A DNA stretch of 64,000 nucleotides from Sphingopyxis sp. H073 (GTDB lineage: Bacteria; Pseudomonadota; Alphaproteobacteria; Sphingomonadales; Sphingomonadaceae). Position 1 is the stretch's first letter; each line of letters starts with the position of its first letter. Shown in pieces: positions 27,466 to 35,134 of this stretch. The stretch lies in assembly GCF_001468395.1 (NCBI RefSeq), contig NZ_LNSG01000003.1, forward strand, positions 434,001 through 498,000, written 5' to 3'. The notes under the pieces were generated by a model, which did not search any database, was not told the DNA's origin, and was given only the letters and a program-made list of their open reading frames with translations. The position numbers and the translations under genes were made by a program.

Positions 27466-27701
27466 AAGCTACTCCTTCAACGGGGTGGCAGGGGCAAGCG
27501 CGTTCAGCATGACCCCTTCTGGCACAGGAATACTCGCCGGATGGCCGAAGGTTGCGCGGGTCGTCCGGCGCTGTGCACGGCTAGCCGACAACCGCCGGTG
27601 CCGTCCCAAGCGCGGAATTCCGCCTCGAATTCGGCTTTTTGCAATAAGAGCAATGCCCTAACTTTCCCGGCACCGCGACGCGCGCCGGCAACGGTCCGCT
27701 C

Positions 27702-27741
27702 AAAAAAAAAGCGCGGGAACCGGATGGCTCCCGCACTTTTT
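27702..27741 (-). terminator. Rho-independent terminator of the gene at 27761
   Basis: On the minus strand AAAAAGTGCGGGA pairs with TCCCGCGCTTTTT (one G-T pair), 10-base loop, followed by a run of nine T in all. It starts 20 bp past the stop at 27761. Confidence 0.9.
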
Positions 27742-27760
27742 CCTGTTCGCCGCGACGCGA

Positions 27761-28369
27761 TCAGTCGGCCGGGGTCGGCGCCGGTTCGCTCGCGGGGGCG
27801 GCATCGGCGGTGGTATCCGACGCGGCCGGCGTGGTTGCCGTTTCGGCGATGGCCGCGGCAAACTGGTCGGCGGTAAAGCTCATCGCCAGACCCTTGCCGG
27901 TCAGGAAGAAAGCCTTGCGCGGCAGGCGCACCTCGCCCTTGTCGGTCGTGACGATCACGCCCTCGGCATCGGTCGCCTTGACCTTGCCGACGACCGAGGC
28001 GCCGGTCACGCCGCGGATTTCGGCGCCGGGAACCAGCGCGGTTTCGAGCGCGGCGGCGGCATCGGCCGCCTGCTTGTCGAGCGCGGCGGTCAACTGCGCG
28101 GCGGTGATGGTGATGGCAAGGCCCTTGTCGGTCTGCGCAAAGGCGTTGGTCGGCAACGCGGCCTTCCGGCCGCCGAAGTCCACCACGACGACGCTGCCGT
28201 CGTTGCTCGCGATCGGGCCAAGCTCGACGCCTGCCGAGTCATAGACTTTGGCGCCGACATCGAGTTTCACGGCCGAAGCGCCAGCCTGCGCCTGCGCCAG
28301 CGCGGCCGTTCCGGTCGTCGCGGCGAGGGCAAGGGAGAGCGAGGTAATCAGGCCTGCATATTTACGCAT
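27761..28369 (-). CDS. Secreted protein with two internal repeats, unknown function
   Basis: 202 aa. The start at 28369 (MRKYAGLITS) is favoured because AAGGAG lies 10 nt upstream; the ATG at 28378 would be too close to it. Signal peptide ends AALAQA. The mature protein has two copies of one module of about 65 aa. Copy 1 runs from VGAKVYDSAGVELGPI to AITITAAQLTAALD, copy 2 from PGAEIRGVTGASVVGKV to AMSFTADQFAAAIA. Each starts with a PRC-barrel-like beta strand pattern. An acidic/Pro/Ala tail ends the protein. Periplasmic; role unknown. Confidence 0.8.
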   Translation of the reverse strand: MRKYAGLITSLSLALAATTGTAALAQAQAGASAVKLDVGAKVYDSAGVELGPIASNDGSVVVVDFGGRKAALPTNAFAQTDKGLAITITAAQLTAALDKQAADAAAALETALVPGAEIRGVTGASVVGKVKATDAEGVIVTTDKGEVRLPRKAFFLTGKGLAMSFTADQFAAAIAETATTPAASDTTADAAPASEPAPTPAD

Positions 28370-28773
28370 TTCGAGCATTCTCCTTGGGAAGCTTTGAGTT
28401 GGGATCGTCCAACCAACGCGCGGGCGCGCCCGAAAACACCCCCGCATCCGCCGAACCGTTGCCGTGGCGGGACGAGCCGATGGAATGGTACGGGCCGAAA
28501 GCCGGTCCCCCGATCGCGGGCGCACCCGGCAAGATCGGCGCCGCACGCCAACCCGACAAGTTCTCGGGCAGCAACCAACTCGCCGGAATTCAGCCAGGAC
28601 AGCGCGGCGCATTCGGCAACCGCCGCAGTGATGGATGCCGGATCAAGTCCGGCATGACGAAGGTCTGGAAACGGCCGATTGCTGCCCTAACCATCATCGT
28701 CACCCCGGACTTGATCCGGGGTCCATGACTTCAGCGCTGCAGTGGATCCCGGATCAAGTCCGGGATGACGAAT
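28370..28773. other. Intergenic region with palindromic repeats, no gene seen
   Basis: Holds the promoter side of the secreted protein at its left end. The right half is three copies of a dispersed palindrome (28634-28770). Short open frames here overlap the repeats and show no family or ribosome-binding site. Confidence 0.6.
28634..28770. repeat. Three palindromic intergenic repeats (GGATCAAGTCC type)
   Basis: Units at 28634-28659, 28699-28727 and 28743-28770 share the core CCGGATCAAGTCCGG or its reverse and end in GTCAT/ATGAC. Orientation alternates (reverse, forward, reverse), so the three can pair with each other. A variant with GAACTTGTTTCAG occurs at 29389-29490. Confidence 0.85.
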
Positions 28774-28797
28774 GACCGCATACGACCGATTGCGGAC
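28774..28797 (+). repeat. Upstream cassette element, copy A
   Basis: 24-bp element with inner GACCGATTGCGGAC, ending 9 bp before the gene at 28807. The same element lies upstream of the two other low-GC lipoprotein genes (62213-62236 and 63079-63102), always in the gene's own orientation. Copy A differs from copy B at 3 positions. Confidence 0.75.
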
Positions 28798-28806
28798 AAT
28801 TAGGCA

Positions 28807-29274
28807 ATGGTGCAATCTGGGACAATGACGCTAAACCGAACCTCCTCGCTTCTTTTGATTGTCGCGCTCTCAGGATGCAGCAATGCGAACGAAGGGACGG
28901 CGCGGGAGCAGATTGTTCACAGTCAAAATGCTGACCCTTCGGACGACCCCAGTTACGGCAATCCACAGCATATTGCGGCGCCATTTCGATATGTATTCGA
29001 GGAAAGTTCAGTCGAACTTTGCTCGGCATCGGTAACCCAAGACGCGCCAGCATGTCTTCATGATAGCCAACGATGCTGGCTGGTTTTCGATGACAAAGCC
29101 AATAAGGATATGGATCTGATAACTAACCAGCATTTTATCGCTGAAGAAGGAACATATTGGATCGAAGGCGTTGGCAGGATCACCACAGCCAACGGTGGTT
29201 TCGGTCATCAAGGTGCGTATGGATGCCAAGTCGAAATGACCAGTGTGAGCCGATTTGTTAAGATGCATAGCTAG
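28807..29274 (+). CDS. Low-GC lipoprotein of unknown function (putative cassette gene A)
   Basis: 155 aa; the internal ATG at 28825 (MTLNRTSSLLLIV) makes an even better signal peptide. Lipobox LSGC predicts a lipid-anchored exported protein. Four Cys in the mature part (ELCSAS, PACLHD, QRCWLVF, YGCQVE) could form two disulfides. Base composition is far below the neighbours: 21 of the 60 bases 29101-29160 are G or C. It is bracketed by the upstream element (28774-28797) and the downstream element (29304-29319) found around two other such genes. No family recognised; transfer is likely. Confidence 0.7.
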   Translation: MVQSGTMTLNRTSSLLLIVALSGCSNANEGTAREQIVHSQNADPSDDPSYGNPQHIAAPFRYVFEESSVELCSASVTQDAPACLHDSQRCWLVFDDKANKDMDLITNQHFIAEEGTYWIEGVGRITTANGGFGHQGAYGCQVEMTSVSRFVKMHS

Positions 29275-29303
29275 GGGGGAGAGCCTTAACCCTATTACGT
29301 GAT

Positions 29304-29319
29304 GTCCGCTTCCCACCCC
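29304..29319 (+). repeat. Downstream cassette element, copy A
   Basis: GTCCGCTTCCCACCCC, 29 bp past the stop at 29274. The identical 16 bases occur, inverted with their gene, at 62442-62457, and a close variant at 61730-61754. Confidence 0.8.
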
Positions 29320-29388
29320 ATTTCAGCCAATAACAGCTGTTCCGAACGCTAGGGCTGCAAACGACCGGAAGCTGACCTATCCTCCATC

Positions 29389-29490
29389 GTCACCCTGAAC
29401 TTGTTTCAGGGTTCATGGTCTGCCGTTTCCTTCGGCGCGGCGCCGGATGCTAGGCCCGGCCATGGCTGCTGAAACAAGTTCAGCATGACG
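29389..29490. repeat. Facing pair of palindromic repeats (GAACTTGTTTCAG type)
   Basis: Forward unit 29389-29418 with ACCCTGAACTTGTTTCAGGGT; reverse unit 29467-29490 with CTGAAACAAGTTCAG. They form a two-unit mirror element of about 100 bp, the size and plan of a REPIN, related to the 28634-28770 units. Confidence 0.8.
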
Positions 29491-29528
29491 ACTTTTTGCG
29501 TGCCCACCCTCCACCCCGAACCTGCCCC

Positions 29529-29625
29529 TACCCCCCGATTTCGCGTCGTCGGGCATCACTACTCAATTCTTCTCCGCCGCAGCGATGAAGCCAGCGCAGC
29601 CCTCGTCCCACGTCGCCTTCCGCCC
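29529..29625 (-). pseudogene. Remnant of the 3' end of a YHS-domain gene
   Basis: About 97 bp matching the last ~30 codons of the intact YHS gene at 30447 (offset 920 bp, one base gap). Reading in the parent frame gives WDEG..AGFIAAAEKN, then TGG has become TGA, and a one-base loss near the end shifts the frame. The fragment and the intact gene flank DUF805 and the I78 gene, so this is a duplication scar. Confidence 0.8.
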
Positions 29626-29722
29626 TACCCGCATTAGCCGTTTCTTCACCCCGACGGGTCAAAAGCGATCCCGGCTTCGCACCGCGACGCCGGGGGCAGA
29701 CTGGGGGATTTCTATCGACTGG

Positions 29723-30115
29723 ATGCTGATGCCGCTGATGCGCTACGCCGATTTCAGCGGGCGATCACAGCGTATGGAATATTGGATGTTCACGCTCTTC
29801 TACATTCTCGTGATCGCCGTTCTCGTCAGCTTCGCCATCTTCTTCGGCAGTCCGGCGGGCGAGGAGCATACGCTTGCCGAGAATTATTTTCTGGTCGTCA
29901 CCCTGCTCTTCATCGTCGGGACGATCATTCCGTCGATCGCGGTCACCGTCCGCCGCCTGCACGATCAGGACAAGTCGGGGTGGTTCTACTTCATCAGTTT
30001 CGTCCCCTATGTGGGCGGCCTGATCCTGTTCGTGTTCATGTGCATCGACGGGACGCCGGGACCGAACCGCTACGGGCCCGACCCCAAGGGCGGCTACGCC
30101 GACGTCTTCGGCTAA
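29723..30115 (+). CDS. DUF805 membrane protein
   Basis: 130 aa from the ATG at 29723 (MLMPLMRYADFSGR). The family signature is RYADFSGRSQRMEYWMF at the start, three to four membrane helices, VRRLHDQDKSGWFYF, and the ending CIDGTPGPNRYGPDPKG. All are hallmarks of DUF805 inner-membrane proteins of unknown function. Upstream in-frame codons belong to the YHS remnant, hence the shorter start. It is followed 7 bp later by the I78 inhibitor gene. Confidence 0.88.
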   Translation: MLMPLMRYADFSGRSQRMEYWMFTLFYILVIAVLVSFAIFFGSPAGEEHTLAENYFLVVTLLFIVGTIIPSIAVTVRRLHDQDKSGWFYFISFVPYVGGLILFVFMCIDGTPGPNRYGPDPKGGYADVFG

Positions 30116-30122
30116 AGGCGAT

Positions 30123-30437
30123 ATGCTTCGCCAGCTCGGCGCCGCAGGTCTTGCCCTCTCAGCGCTGGGTGGGTGCGCGTCGACCCAAATACCGGACGGC
30201 GACGCCTGCGGCGCATCTGCGCTTCAACGCTTCGTCGGGCGCGACTTTGGCTCCGCGATCGCTGATGGAATCGCGCGGCGGACCTATGGAGGACTCGGCG
30301 AACAGGCGGTGCGTCGCAGCAAGCGCTCGGTGCGGACGATCAGGCCCGGGGACACGCTGGTCGCCAACTATGATCCCCATCGCGTCAACGTCTCGATCGA
30401 CGAGTCCAATACGATCACCGCGATCCAGTGTTTCTGA
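30123..30437 (+). CDS. Peptidase inhibitor I78 family lipoprotein
   Basis: 104 aa. Lipobox LGGC (Cys18) after a short signal. The mature domain matches the I78 pattern: QRFVGRDFGSAIADG, then VRTIRPGDTLVANYDPHRVN and the ending NTITAIQCF, with Cys in CGAS and QCF able to form the family disulfide. I78 proteins resemble potato-type serine protease inhibitors, and a periplasmic protective role is inferred. Closely follows DUF805; convergent with the YHS gene, 9 bp apart. Confidence 0.85.
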   Translation: MLRQLGAAGLALSALGGCASTQIPDGDACGASALQRFVGRDFGSAIADGIARRTYGGLGEQAVRRSKRSVRTIRPGDTLVANYDPHRVNVSIDESNTITAIQCF

Positions 30438-30446
30438 CGCGAGTTC

Positions 30447-30932
30447 CTACCCCCCGAATTTCGCGTCGTCGGGGATCACCGCCCAATTCTTTTCCGCCGC
30501 GGCGATGAAGCCGGCGCGGTCCTCGTCCCACTTCGCCTTCACCTCCTGATTGAAATTCAGGTACAGCTTCCCGTCGACCACGGCATAGGCCAGCGGATCG
30601 CCCGGCGCGAGATAGCCGCGCGACATCGCCCACGAACAATGGCCGCCATATTGCGGCGCGAAGGCGGCGGGATCGGCCTTGAACGTCGCGGCATGCGCCG
30701 CGCTCGCGAAATGATAGACAGCGCCGTCATGCTCGACGGCAAAGGCGGCGTCGCCCTTCACCGGCACGCCGTCGCCTTCGAAATAGCTGACGGCGTCATA
30801 GCCGCTGACCGCAATATGGCCGCCCTCGACCCCGACATAGACGGGCTTGGCCCACGCATAGGGGGTGAACACCGCCGCCGACAGCGGCAGCGCCGCCGCC
30901 GCGAGCAGCGCGAACAGGACATGTTTTTTCAT
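30447..30932 (-). CDS. YHS-domain exported protein
   Basis: 161 aa from MKKHVLFALL at 30932. Signal peptide ends near YAWA. The YHS domain carries IAVSGYDAVSYFEG and HFASAAHAATFKADPAAFAPQYGGHCSWAMSRG, with the typical tyrosine/histidine/cysteine positions of YHS metal-associated domains. Related to periplasmic proteins predicted to bind metal (copper or iron); the ligand is unproven. The last ~30 codons exist as a broken copy at 29529-29625. Confidence 0.87.
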   Translation of the reverse strand: MKKHVLFALLAAAALPLSAAVFTPYAWAKPVYVGVEGGHIAVSGYDAVSYFEGDGVPVKGDAAFAVEHDGAVYHFASAAHAATFKADPAAFAPQYGGHCSWAMSRGYLAPGDPLAYAVVDGKLYLNFNQEVKAKWDEDRAGFIAAAEKNWAVIPDDAKFGG

Positions 30933-31062
30933 GGGACGGACTCCGATCTGGTTTCGTCCCCGGTTCGCCCCGAAATCGCGCCCGGTTACACGGGTCTGGC
31001 GCGCGCCGGTTCGGCGGGGGTTCATCTTCGCGTGGTAATCCCTATTTCAAGGGGATCAGGGA

Positions 31063-31476
31063 ATGCGCGCGATGAAGACACCTGCCCTCTATCTGCTTGT
31101 CGCTTTCGCGGCGCTCGCCGTCCCCGCGCATGCGCAGGACGACGATCTCGCGCAGACCGGCTCGCCGCCGCAAAAAACCTCGATCCTCTACACCTATGGC
31201 GACGATCCCTGTCCCGAGACGACGGGCGACGAGATCGTCGTCTGCGCGCAGCAGCCCGAATCGGACCGCTACCGCGTCCCCAAGGATCTCCGCCATCAGG
31301 ACGAAGAGGCGCCCGCCGGCGGCGGCTCGTGGGCGTCGAAGGTCGAGGGCTATGACGCCATCGCGCGCCAGACGCGCCCCGACAGCTGCTCGCCCGTCGG
31401 CAGTTACGGCTTCACCGGCTGCGCCGCCGCCGCGCTGCGCCAATGGTTCGAGGCACGGCGCGCCGGAACGCCCTGA
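31063..31476 (+). CDS. Small secreted protein, sphingomonad-type, unknown function
   Basis: 137 aa; ATG at 31063 or 31072 (MKTPALYLLVAF). Signal peptide ends AHAQ. The mature part has DPCPETTGDEIVVCAQ, then SDRYRVPKDLR, and two Cys later (DSCSPVG, TGCAAA). I know this pattern (CP...GDEIVVC...RYR.P..LR) from short exported proteins of sphingomonads, with no known function. Single gene. Confidence 0.78.
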   Translation: MRAMKTPALYLLVAFAALAVPAHAQDDDLAQTGSPPQKTSILYTYGDDPCPETTGDEIVVCAQQPESDRYRVPKDLRHQDEEAPAGGGSWASKVEGYDAIARQTRPDSCSPVGSYGFTGCAAAALRQWFEARRAGTP

Positions 31477-31592
31477 CGCGCGCCCCCGAGGCCCGCGTTT
31501 CCAGCGCGCTCGTCGGCATCCTGATGGGCATCCCCATTCATCGCAGAGCCAGCAAGGCGCGCGCATAACGTCCCCGTTCGAGGGAGGATATC

Positions 31593-32081
31593 ATGCGCAA
31601 AGCCTTGCTGGTTGCCGCGGCGTTCATCGCCACCCCTGCGCTGGCGCAGGCCAACCCCCAGATCGACTATCCCGCGTTCCAGACGCTCACCGCCAGCGTC
31701 GCGCCGCAGCGCGCGACGCGCCTCCTCAAGTTCGACGCCTTCAAGGCCGAGGCGGCAAAGCCCGGCACCCTCCTCCTCGACGCACGCTCGAAGGATGCCT
31801 TCGCCGCCGGGCATATCGCGGGCGCGGTGAACCTGCCGCTCACCGATTTCACCGCGGAGAGCCTCGCCGCGGTGATCGGCGCCAACCCCGACCGCCCTAT
31901 CCTGATCTATTGCAACAATAATTTCCGCAACGACGCCGCCCCCGTCCGCATGAAGGCCGCGCCGCTCGCGCTCAATATCCAGACCTTCATCAACCTCGTC
32001 GGCTACGGCTATCCCAACGTCTGGGAGCTTGCGGACGTGATCGACATGGGCGATCCGGCCGTCGGCTGGGTAAAGGGCTAA
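31593..32081 (+). CDS. Exported rhodanese-like protein
   Basis: 162 aa. Strong ribosome-binding site (AGGGAGGA) and a signal peptide ending ALAQA. One rhodanese domain: LLDARSKDAFAAGHIAGAVNLPL, then the active-site loop ILIYCNNNFRND with the catalytic Cys. The loop CNNNFRN is longer or different from the classical CRxGxR(T/S), so sulfur transfer to thiosulfate is not certain. Periplasmic; alone in its transcription unit. Confidence 0.83.
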   Translation: MRKALLVAAAFIATPALAQANPQIDYPAFQTLTASVAPQRATRLLKFDAFKAEAAKPGTLLLDARSKDAFAAGHIAGAVNLPLTDFTAESLAAVIGANPDRPILIYCNNNFRNDAAPVRMKAAPLALNIQTFINLVGYGYPNVWELADVIDMGDPAVGWVKG

Positions 32082-32148
32082 GCCCCCAATCTGTCACACG
32101 ACTCCGCTAACAGGGCCTTGCCTTTCCCTGTTCGCAAGGAGTCTCCCC

Positions 32149-32523
32149 ATGAGCGAATTGGTACGCGAGATCGTCGAACTCAACGCCGGCATCGACGGCG
32201 ACGAGGACAGCCCGCTGCTGGTCGTAGAGGTCGAAGGCCTCGCCCCCACCGCGGGCTGGACCAGCGTCCGCCTCGAACCCCATGTCTATATCACCCCGCC
32301 CGAGGACGGCTTTCAGGATTTCGACCTTGTCGGCGACCGCCCGCCCCATGATGCTTCGGGCGATGCGGCGGCCGACGCGCTGACCGAGGTCGAGGCCGCC
32401 TGGGAAGGCCCGCTCGAGGACTGGTGCATCGGTGTCCGCGTCCACGCGGTCGACAATATGCTCGAGGATGAGGTCTTCGAACCGTGGGACGAAGACGGCG
32501 AGGACGAGAGCGAAGCCGCCTGA
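32149..32523 (+). CDS. Acidic small protein, unknown function
   Basis: 124 aa, no signal peptide, strongly acidic (ends EDGEDESEAA). A ribosome-binding site AAGGA precedes the start. The pattern SPLLVVEVEG then YITPPEDGFQDFDLVG suggests a small beta domain. No family recognised. It ends at a very strong hairpin terminator (32547-32580) that isolates it from leuA. Confidence 0.7.
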   Translation: MSELVREIVELNAGIDGDEDSPLLVVEVEGLAPTAGWTSVRLEPHVYITPPEDGFQDFDLVGDRPPHDASGDAAADALTEVEAAWEGPLEDWCIGVRVHAVDNMLEDEVFEPWDEDGEDESEAA

Positions 32524-32546
32524 AGAATTACCCTCCCCCTGCACTT

Positions 32547-32580
32547 CGCCGGGCCGCGAAGGCCCCTTCGCGGCCCGGCG
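32547..32580 (+). terminator. Strong hairpin terminator before the leu leader
   Basis: A perfect 16-bp stem (32547-32562 with 32565-32580, CC loop bases) followed by ACATTTTC. The T-run is short but the stem is extreme. Confidence 0.7.
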
Positions 32581-32666
32581 ACATTTTCTGACCCGCGGCG
32601 GTCTGCCGCGAAATTTTCGGCACCTGCCTCTTGCCAAGCGCGACATTTTGCATCATTGCGACGGCC

Positions 32667-32717
32667 ATGCGCGGCAACGCCCTTCTTCTTCTGCGACTTA
32701 CACGCCCTTGGGCGTGA
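32667..32717 (+). CDS. leuL: Predicted leucine leader peptide (leuA attenuator)
   Basis: 16-codon open frame upstream of leuA reading M-R-G-N-A-L-L-L-L-R-L-T-R-P-W-A: four Leu codons in a row and a fifth two codons later, the hallmark of attenuation control by leucyl-tRNA. A 6-bp hairpin (32701-32706 with 32711-32716, loop CTTG) overlaps the leader stop. No strong ribosome-binding site is seen, and the full terminator/antiterminator pair was not resolved. Supported by position and codon content. Confidence 0.65.
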   Translation: MRGNALLLLRLTRPWA

Positions 32718-32801
32718 CACTGGCTGCGCGCTAGTCGCGGCCACCCGCTCAAGGGTCCGATCGACAAGCGACACCAACCCGGCAGAAGAAGTTTACACCC
32801 C

Positions 32802-34466
32802 ATGACCATGCTCACCGACCCCTCGGTCAAGTACAGCGCCTTCCCGCAGGTTCCCTTGAGCCACCGCGAATGGCCCGGCCGCGTCACCACCAAAGCCCCG
32901 ATCTGGCTCTCGACCGACCTGCGCGACGGCAACCAGTCGCTGATCGACCCGATGGATGCCGAGAAAAAGACGCGCTTCTTCGACCTGCTCGTCAAATGCG
33001 GGTTCAAGGAGATCGAGGTCGGCTTCCCCGCCAGCGGCGCGACCGACTTCGACTATATCCAGGGCCTCGTCCGCGGCGGCCGCATCCCGGAGGGCGTCAC
33101 GCCGCAGGTGCTGACGCAAAGCCGCGCCGACCTCATCCGCACCAGCTTCGACAGCCTCGCGGGCGCGAAGACCGCGATCGTCCACGTCTATAACGCGGTC
33201 AGCCCCGCGTGGCGCCGCATCGTCTTCGGCATGGAAATGCCCGAGATCAAGGGCATCGCGGTCGAGGGCGCCAAGCAGCTCCGCGACAACGCCGCGCGCC
33301 TGCCCGGCACCGACTGGCGCTTCGAATATAGCCCCGAAACCTTCTCGACCGCCGAGCTCGATTTCAGCATCGCCTGCTGCGAGGCGGTAATGGACATCCT
33401 CCAGCCGACCACCGACAAGCCGATCATCCTCAACCTCCCCGCGACGGTCGAGGCCTCGACGGCGAACATCTACGCCGACCAGATCGAATATTTCTGCAAG
33501 AATTTGCCGAACCGCGACGCCGCGATCATATCCTTGCACACCCACAACGACCGCGGCACCGGCGTCGCGGCGGCCGAGCTCGGCCTGCTCGCGGGCGCCG
33601 ACCGCGTCGAGGGCTGCCTGTTCGGCAATGGCGAGCGCACCGGCAACACCTGCCTCGTCACCATCGCGCTCAACATGTACACGCAGGGCGTCGACCCGCG
33701 GCTCGACTTCTCGAACATCGACGAGGTCATCCAGACGGTCGAATATTGCAACAATTTGCCCGTCCACCCGCGCCACCCCTATGGCGGCGAGCTCGTCTAC
33801 ACGGCGTTCTCGGGCAGCCATCAGGACGCGATCAAGAAGGGCTTCGCCGCGCGCGAGCGCCAGAATGACGAGCGCTGGGAAGTCCCCTATCTGCCCATCG
33901 ACCCCGCCGATCTCGGCCGCAGCTACGAAGCGGTGATCCGCGTCAACAGCCAGTCGGGCAAGGGCGGCGTCGCCTGGGTGCTCGAACAGGACAAGGGCCT
34001 GAAACTGCCCAAGAAGATGCAGGCGAGCTTCAGCCACGTCGTACAGGCGCTCGCCGACGAGACGAGCCGCGAACTCGGCGCCGAGGATATCTGGCACGCC
34101 TTCGAGCGCCAGTATCTCACCACCGAAGCCAAACGCTTCCAACTCGTCGACTGGCATGAGACGCACTCGGGCGCCGACCGCATCTTCGCCGGCAAGCTCA
34201 CCATCGACGGCAACCCGCGCAGCGTCAGCGGCCGCGGCAACGGCCTGATGTCGAGCGTCATCGCCGCGCTCAGCGAAAGCGGCGGCCCCGTGATGGACAT
34301 CGTCGACTACAGCGAACACGCGATCGGCCAGGGCAGCAATGTGCAGGCCGCGGCCTATGTCGAATGCCGCACCGCGGACGGCAGGAGCCTGTTCGGCTGC
34401 GGGCTGGATACGGACGTCGCGACGGCCAGTGTGCGGGCAATCCTCAGCGCCGCGAATGGGGCGTAA
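32802..34466 (+). CDS. leuA: 2-isopropylmalate synthase
   Basis: Condenses acetyl-CoA with 2-oxoisovalerate, the first committed step of leucine synthesis. 554 aa, LeuA type 2 size. The catalytic TIM barrel includes STDLRDGNQSL (metal-binding Asp), EVGFPASGATDFDY and SLHTHNDRGTG (metal His pair). The C-terminal regulatory domain (about 430-554) binds leucine and ends in FGCGLDTDVATASVRAILSA. The last 81 codons are present a second time at 35135-35380. Controlled, by inference, by the leader at 32667 and by leucine feedback. Confidence 0.96.
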   Translation: MTMLTDPSVKYSAFPQVPLSHREWPGRVTTKAPIWLSTDLRDGNQSLIDPMDAEKKTRFFDLLVKCGFKEIEVGFPASGATDFDYIQGLVRGGRIPEGVTPQVLTQSRADLIRTSFDSLAGAKTAIVHVYNAVSPAWRRIVFGMEMPEIKGIAVEGAKQLRDNAARLPGTDWRFEYSPETFSTAELDFSIACCEAVMDILQPTTDKPIILNLPATVEASTANIYADQIEYFCKNLPNRDAAIISLHTHNDRGTGVAAAELGLLAGADRVEGCLFGNGERTGNTCLVTIALNMYTQGVDPRLDFSNIDEVIQTVEYCNNLPVHPRHPYGGELVYTAFSGSHQDAIKKGFAARERQNDERWEVPYLPIDPADLGRSYEAVIRVNSQSGKGGVAWVLEQDKGLKLPKKMQASFSHVVQALADETSRELGAEDIWHAFERQYLTTEAKRFQLVDWHETHSGADRIFAGKLTIDGNPRSVSGRGNGLMSSVIAALSESGGPVMDIVDYSEHAIGQGSNVQAAAYVECRTADGRSLFGCGLDTDVATASVRAILSAANGA

Positions 34467-34469
34467 TTC

Positions 34470-34494
34470 GGGGGCGGCCTTACAATCCGCCCCC
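34470..34494 (+). terminator. Possible terminator hairpin after leuA
   Basis: GGGGGCGG (34470-34477) pairs with CCGCCCCC (34487-34494). No T-tract follows, so termination is uncertain. Confidence 0.4.
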
Positions 34495-34593
34495 CGCGAC
34501 CCCATATGTCATTATCGCGGCAGACGTTTTTTCGTAGGCCACCGCGACTGAGAGACGCTTGGCGCTCCCGCTTACGCAAGAGGAGCCGCGCCG

Positions 34594-34902
34594 ATGAGCA
34601 GCAAACCCGACCCCGATTCCGCCACCCCCGCCCCCGCTCTCGCCCCGGCAAAATCGTACTCCAGCCGCCTGTTTCGCCCCAAACGCACCGCGCTGCCGCG
34701 CGACGATGCGCGACGTCAGGGCGACATCAGCAGCCTTGCCTATCTGACGATGGGCGGCCGCGACGCGGCAGTGGCATTCCTCAACGCCGAAAATCCCGCA
34801 CTCGGCGGCCGCCCGCTCGCGCTCGCGACCGCCAGTGCCGAGGGTTATGCGCGCGTCGCCGCCGCGATCCGCGCCTGGTCGCCGGACCCGGCCGCCGGAT
34901 GA
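34594..34902 (+). CDS. DUF2384-like (Xre/MbcA/ParS toxin-binding) small protein
   Basis: 102 aa, ribosome-binding site AAGAGGAG. The first half is Pro/Ala-rich and basic. The second half (RDAAVAFLNAENPALGGRPL then ATASAEGYARVAAAI) resembles the C-terminal toxin-binding domain of Xre/MbcA/ParS antitoxins, but the usual DNA-binding part is missing and no RES toxin follows. It is coupled by ATGA to a 73-aa gene. The pair sits between the two leuA 3' ends, so it looks like inserted cargo. Family call is tentative. Confidence 0.6.
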   Translation: MSSKPDPDSATPAPALAPAKSYSSRLFRPKRTALPRDDARRQGDISSLAYLTMGGRDAAVAFLNAENPALGGRPLALATASAEGYARVAAAIRAWSPDPAAG

Positions 34903-35120
34903 CCCGCGCGATGAACCTCGCTTTGCCCGAAAGCGAGGTGAACGCGCTCTGCACCGCCGCGGGGATCAGCGTCAGCGTGATCGAACCGCTGCCGTCGGGC
35001 GGCACGCACCTCGTCTGCACCACCGGCGCGGGCGCCGACGAAATCCGCCTGCGTCTCGCCGGCCACCTGATCGAAGGGGCGGTCACCCGCTATCGCTTCT
35101 ATCGTCCGCCGGGCAAATAG
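34899..35120 (+). CDS. Small protein coupled to the DUF2384-like gene
   Basis: 73 aa from the ATG at 34899, which overlaps the upstream stop as ATGA; an alternative ATG is at 34911 (MNLALPESEV). No membrane segment. Contains one Cys near the start (NALCTAAG) and one in VCTTGAGADEI. No family recognised. Its position right after the DUF2384-like gene suggests a functional pair, possibly regulator and partner. Confidence 0.6.
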   Translation: MTRAMNLALPESEVNALCTAAGISVSVIEPLPSGGTHLVCTTGAGADEIRLRLAGHLIEGAVTRYRFYRPPGK

Positions 35121-35134
35121 GCCGCGCCCCGCAC

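Larger units (their letters stand above)
29275..29722. other. Non-coding stretch with cassette element, repeat pair and gene remnant
   Basis: In order: the cassette element (29304-29319), a facing palindrome pair (29389-29490), the pseudogene fragment of a YHS gene (29529-29625), then about 100 bp before DUF805. An open frame from 29585 runs into DUF805, but its first 46 codons are the remnant and its flank, so it was not used. Confidence 0.65.

Noticed and set aside
29585..29722. Longer start for DUF805
   Set aside because: The first 46 codons come from the YHS pseudogene and its flank; the family start fits 29723.
32793..34505. 570-codon open frame opposite leuA
   Set aside because: Antisense of leuA, which is unambiguous on the + strand.
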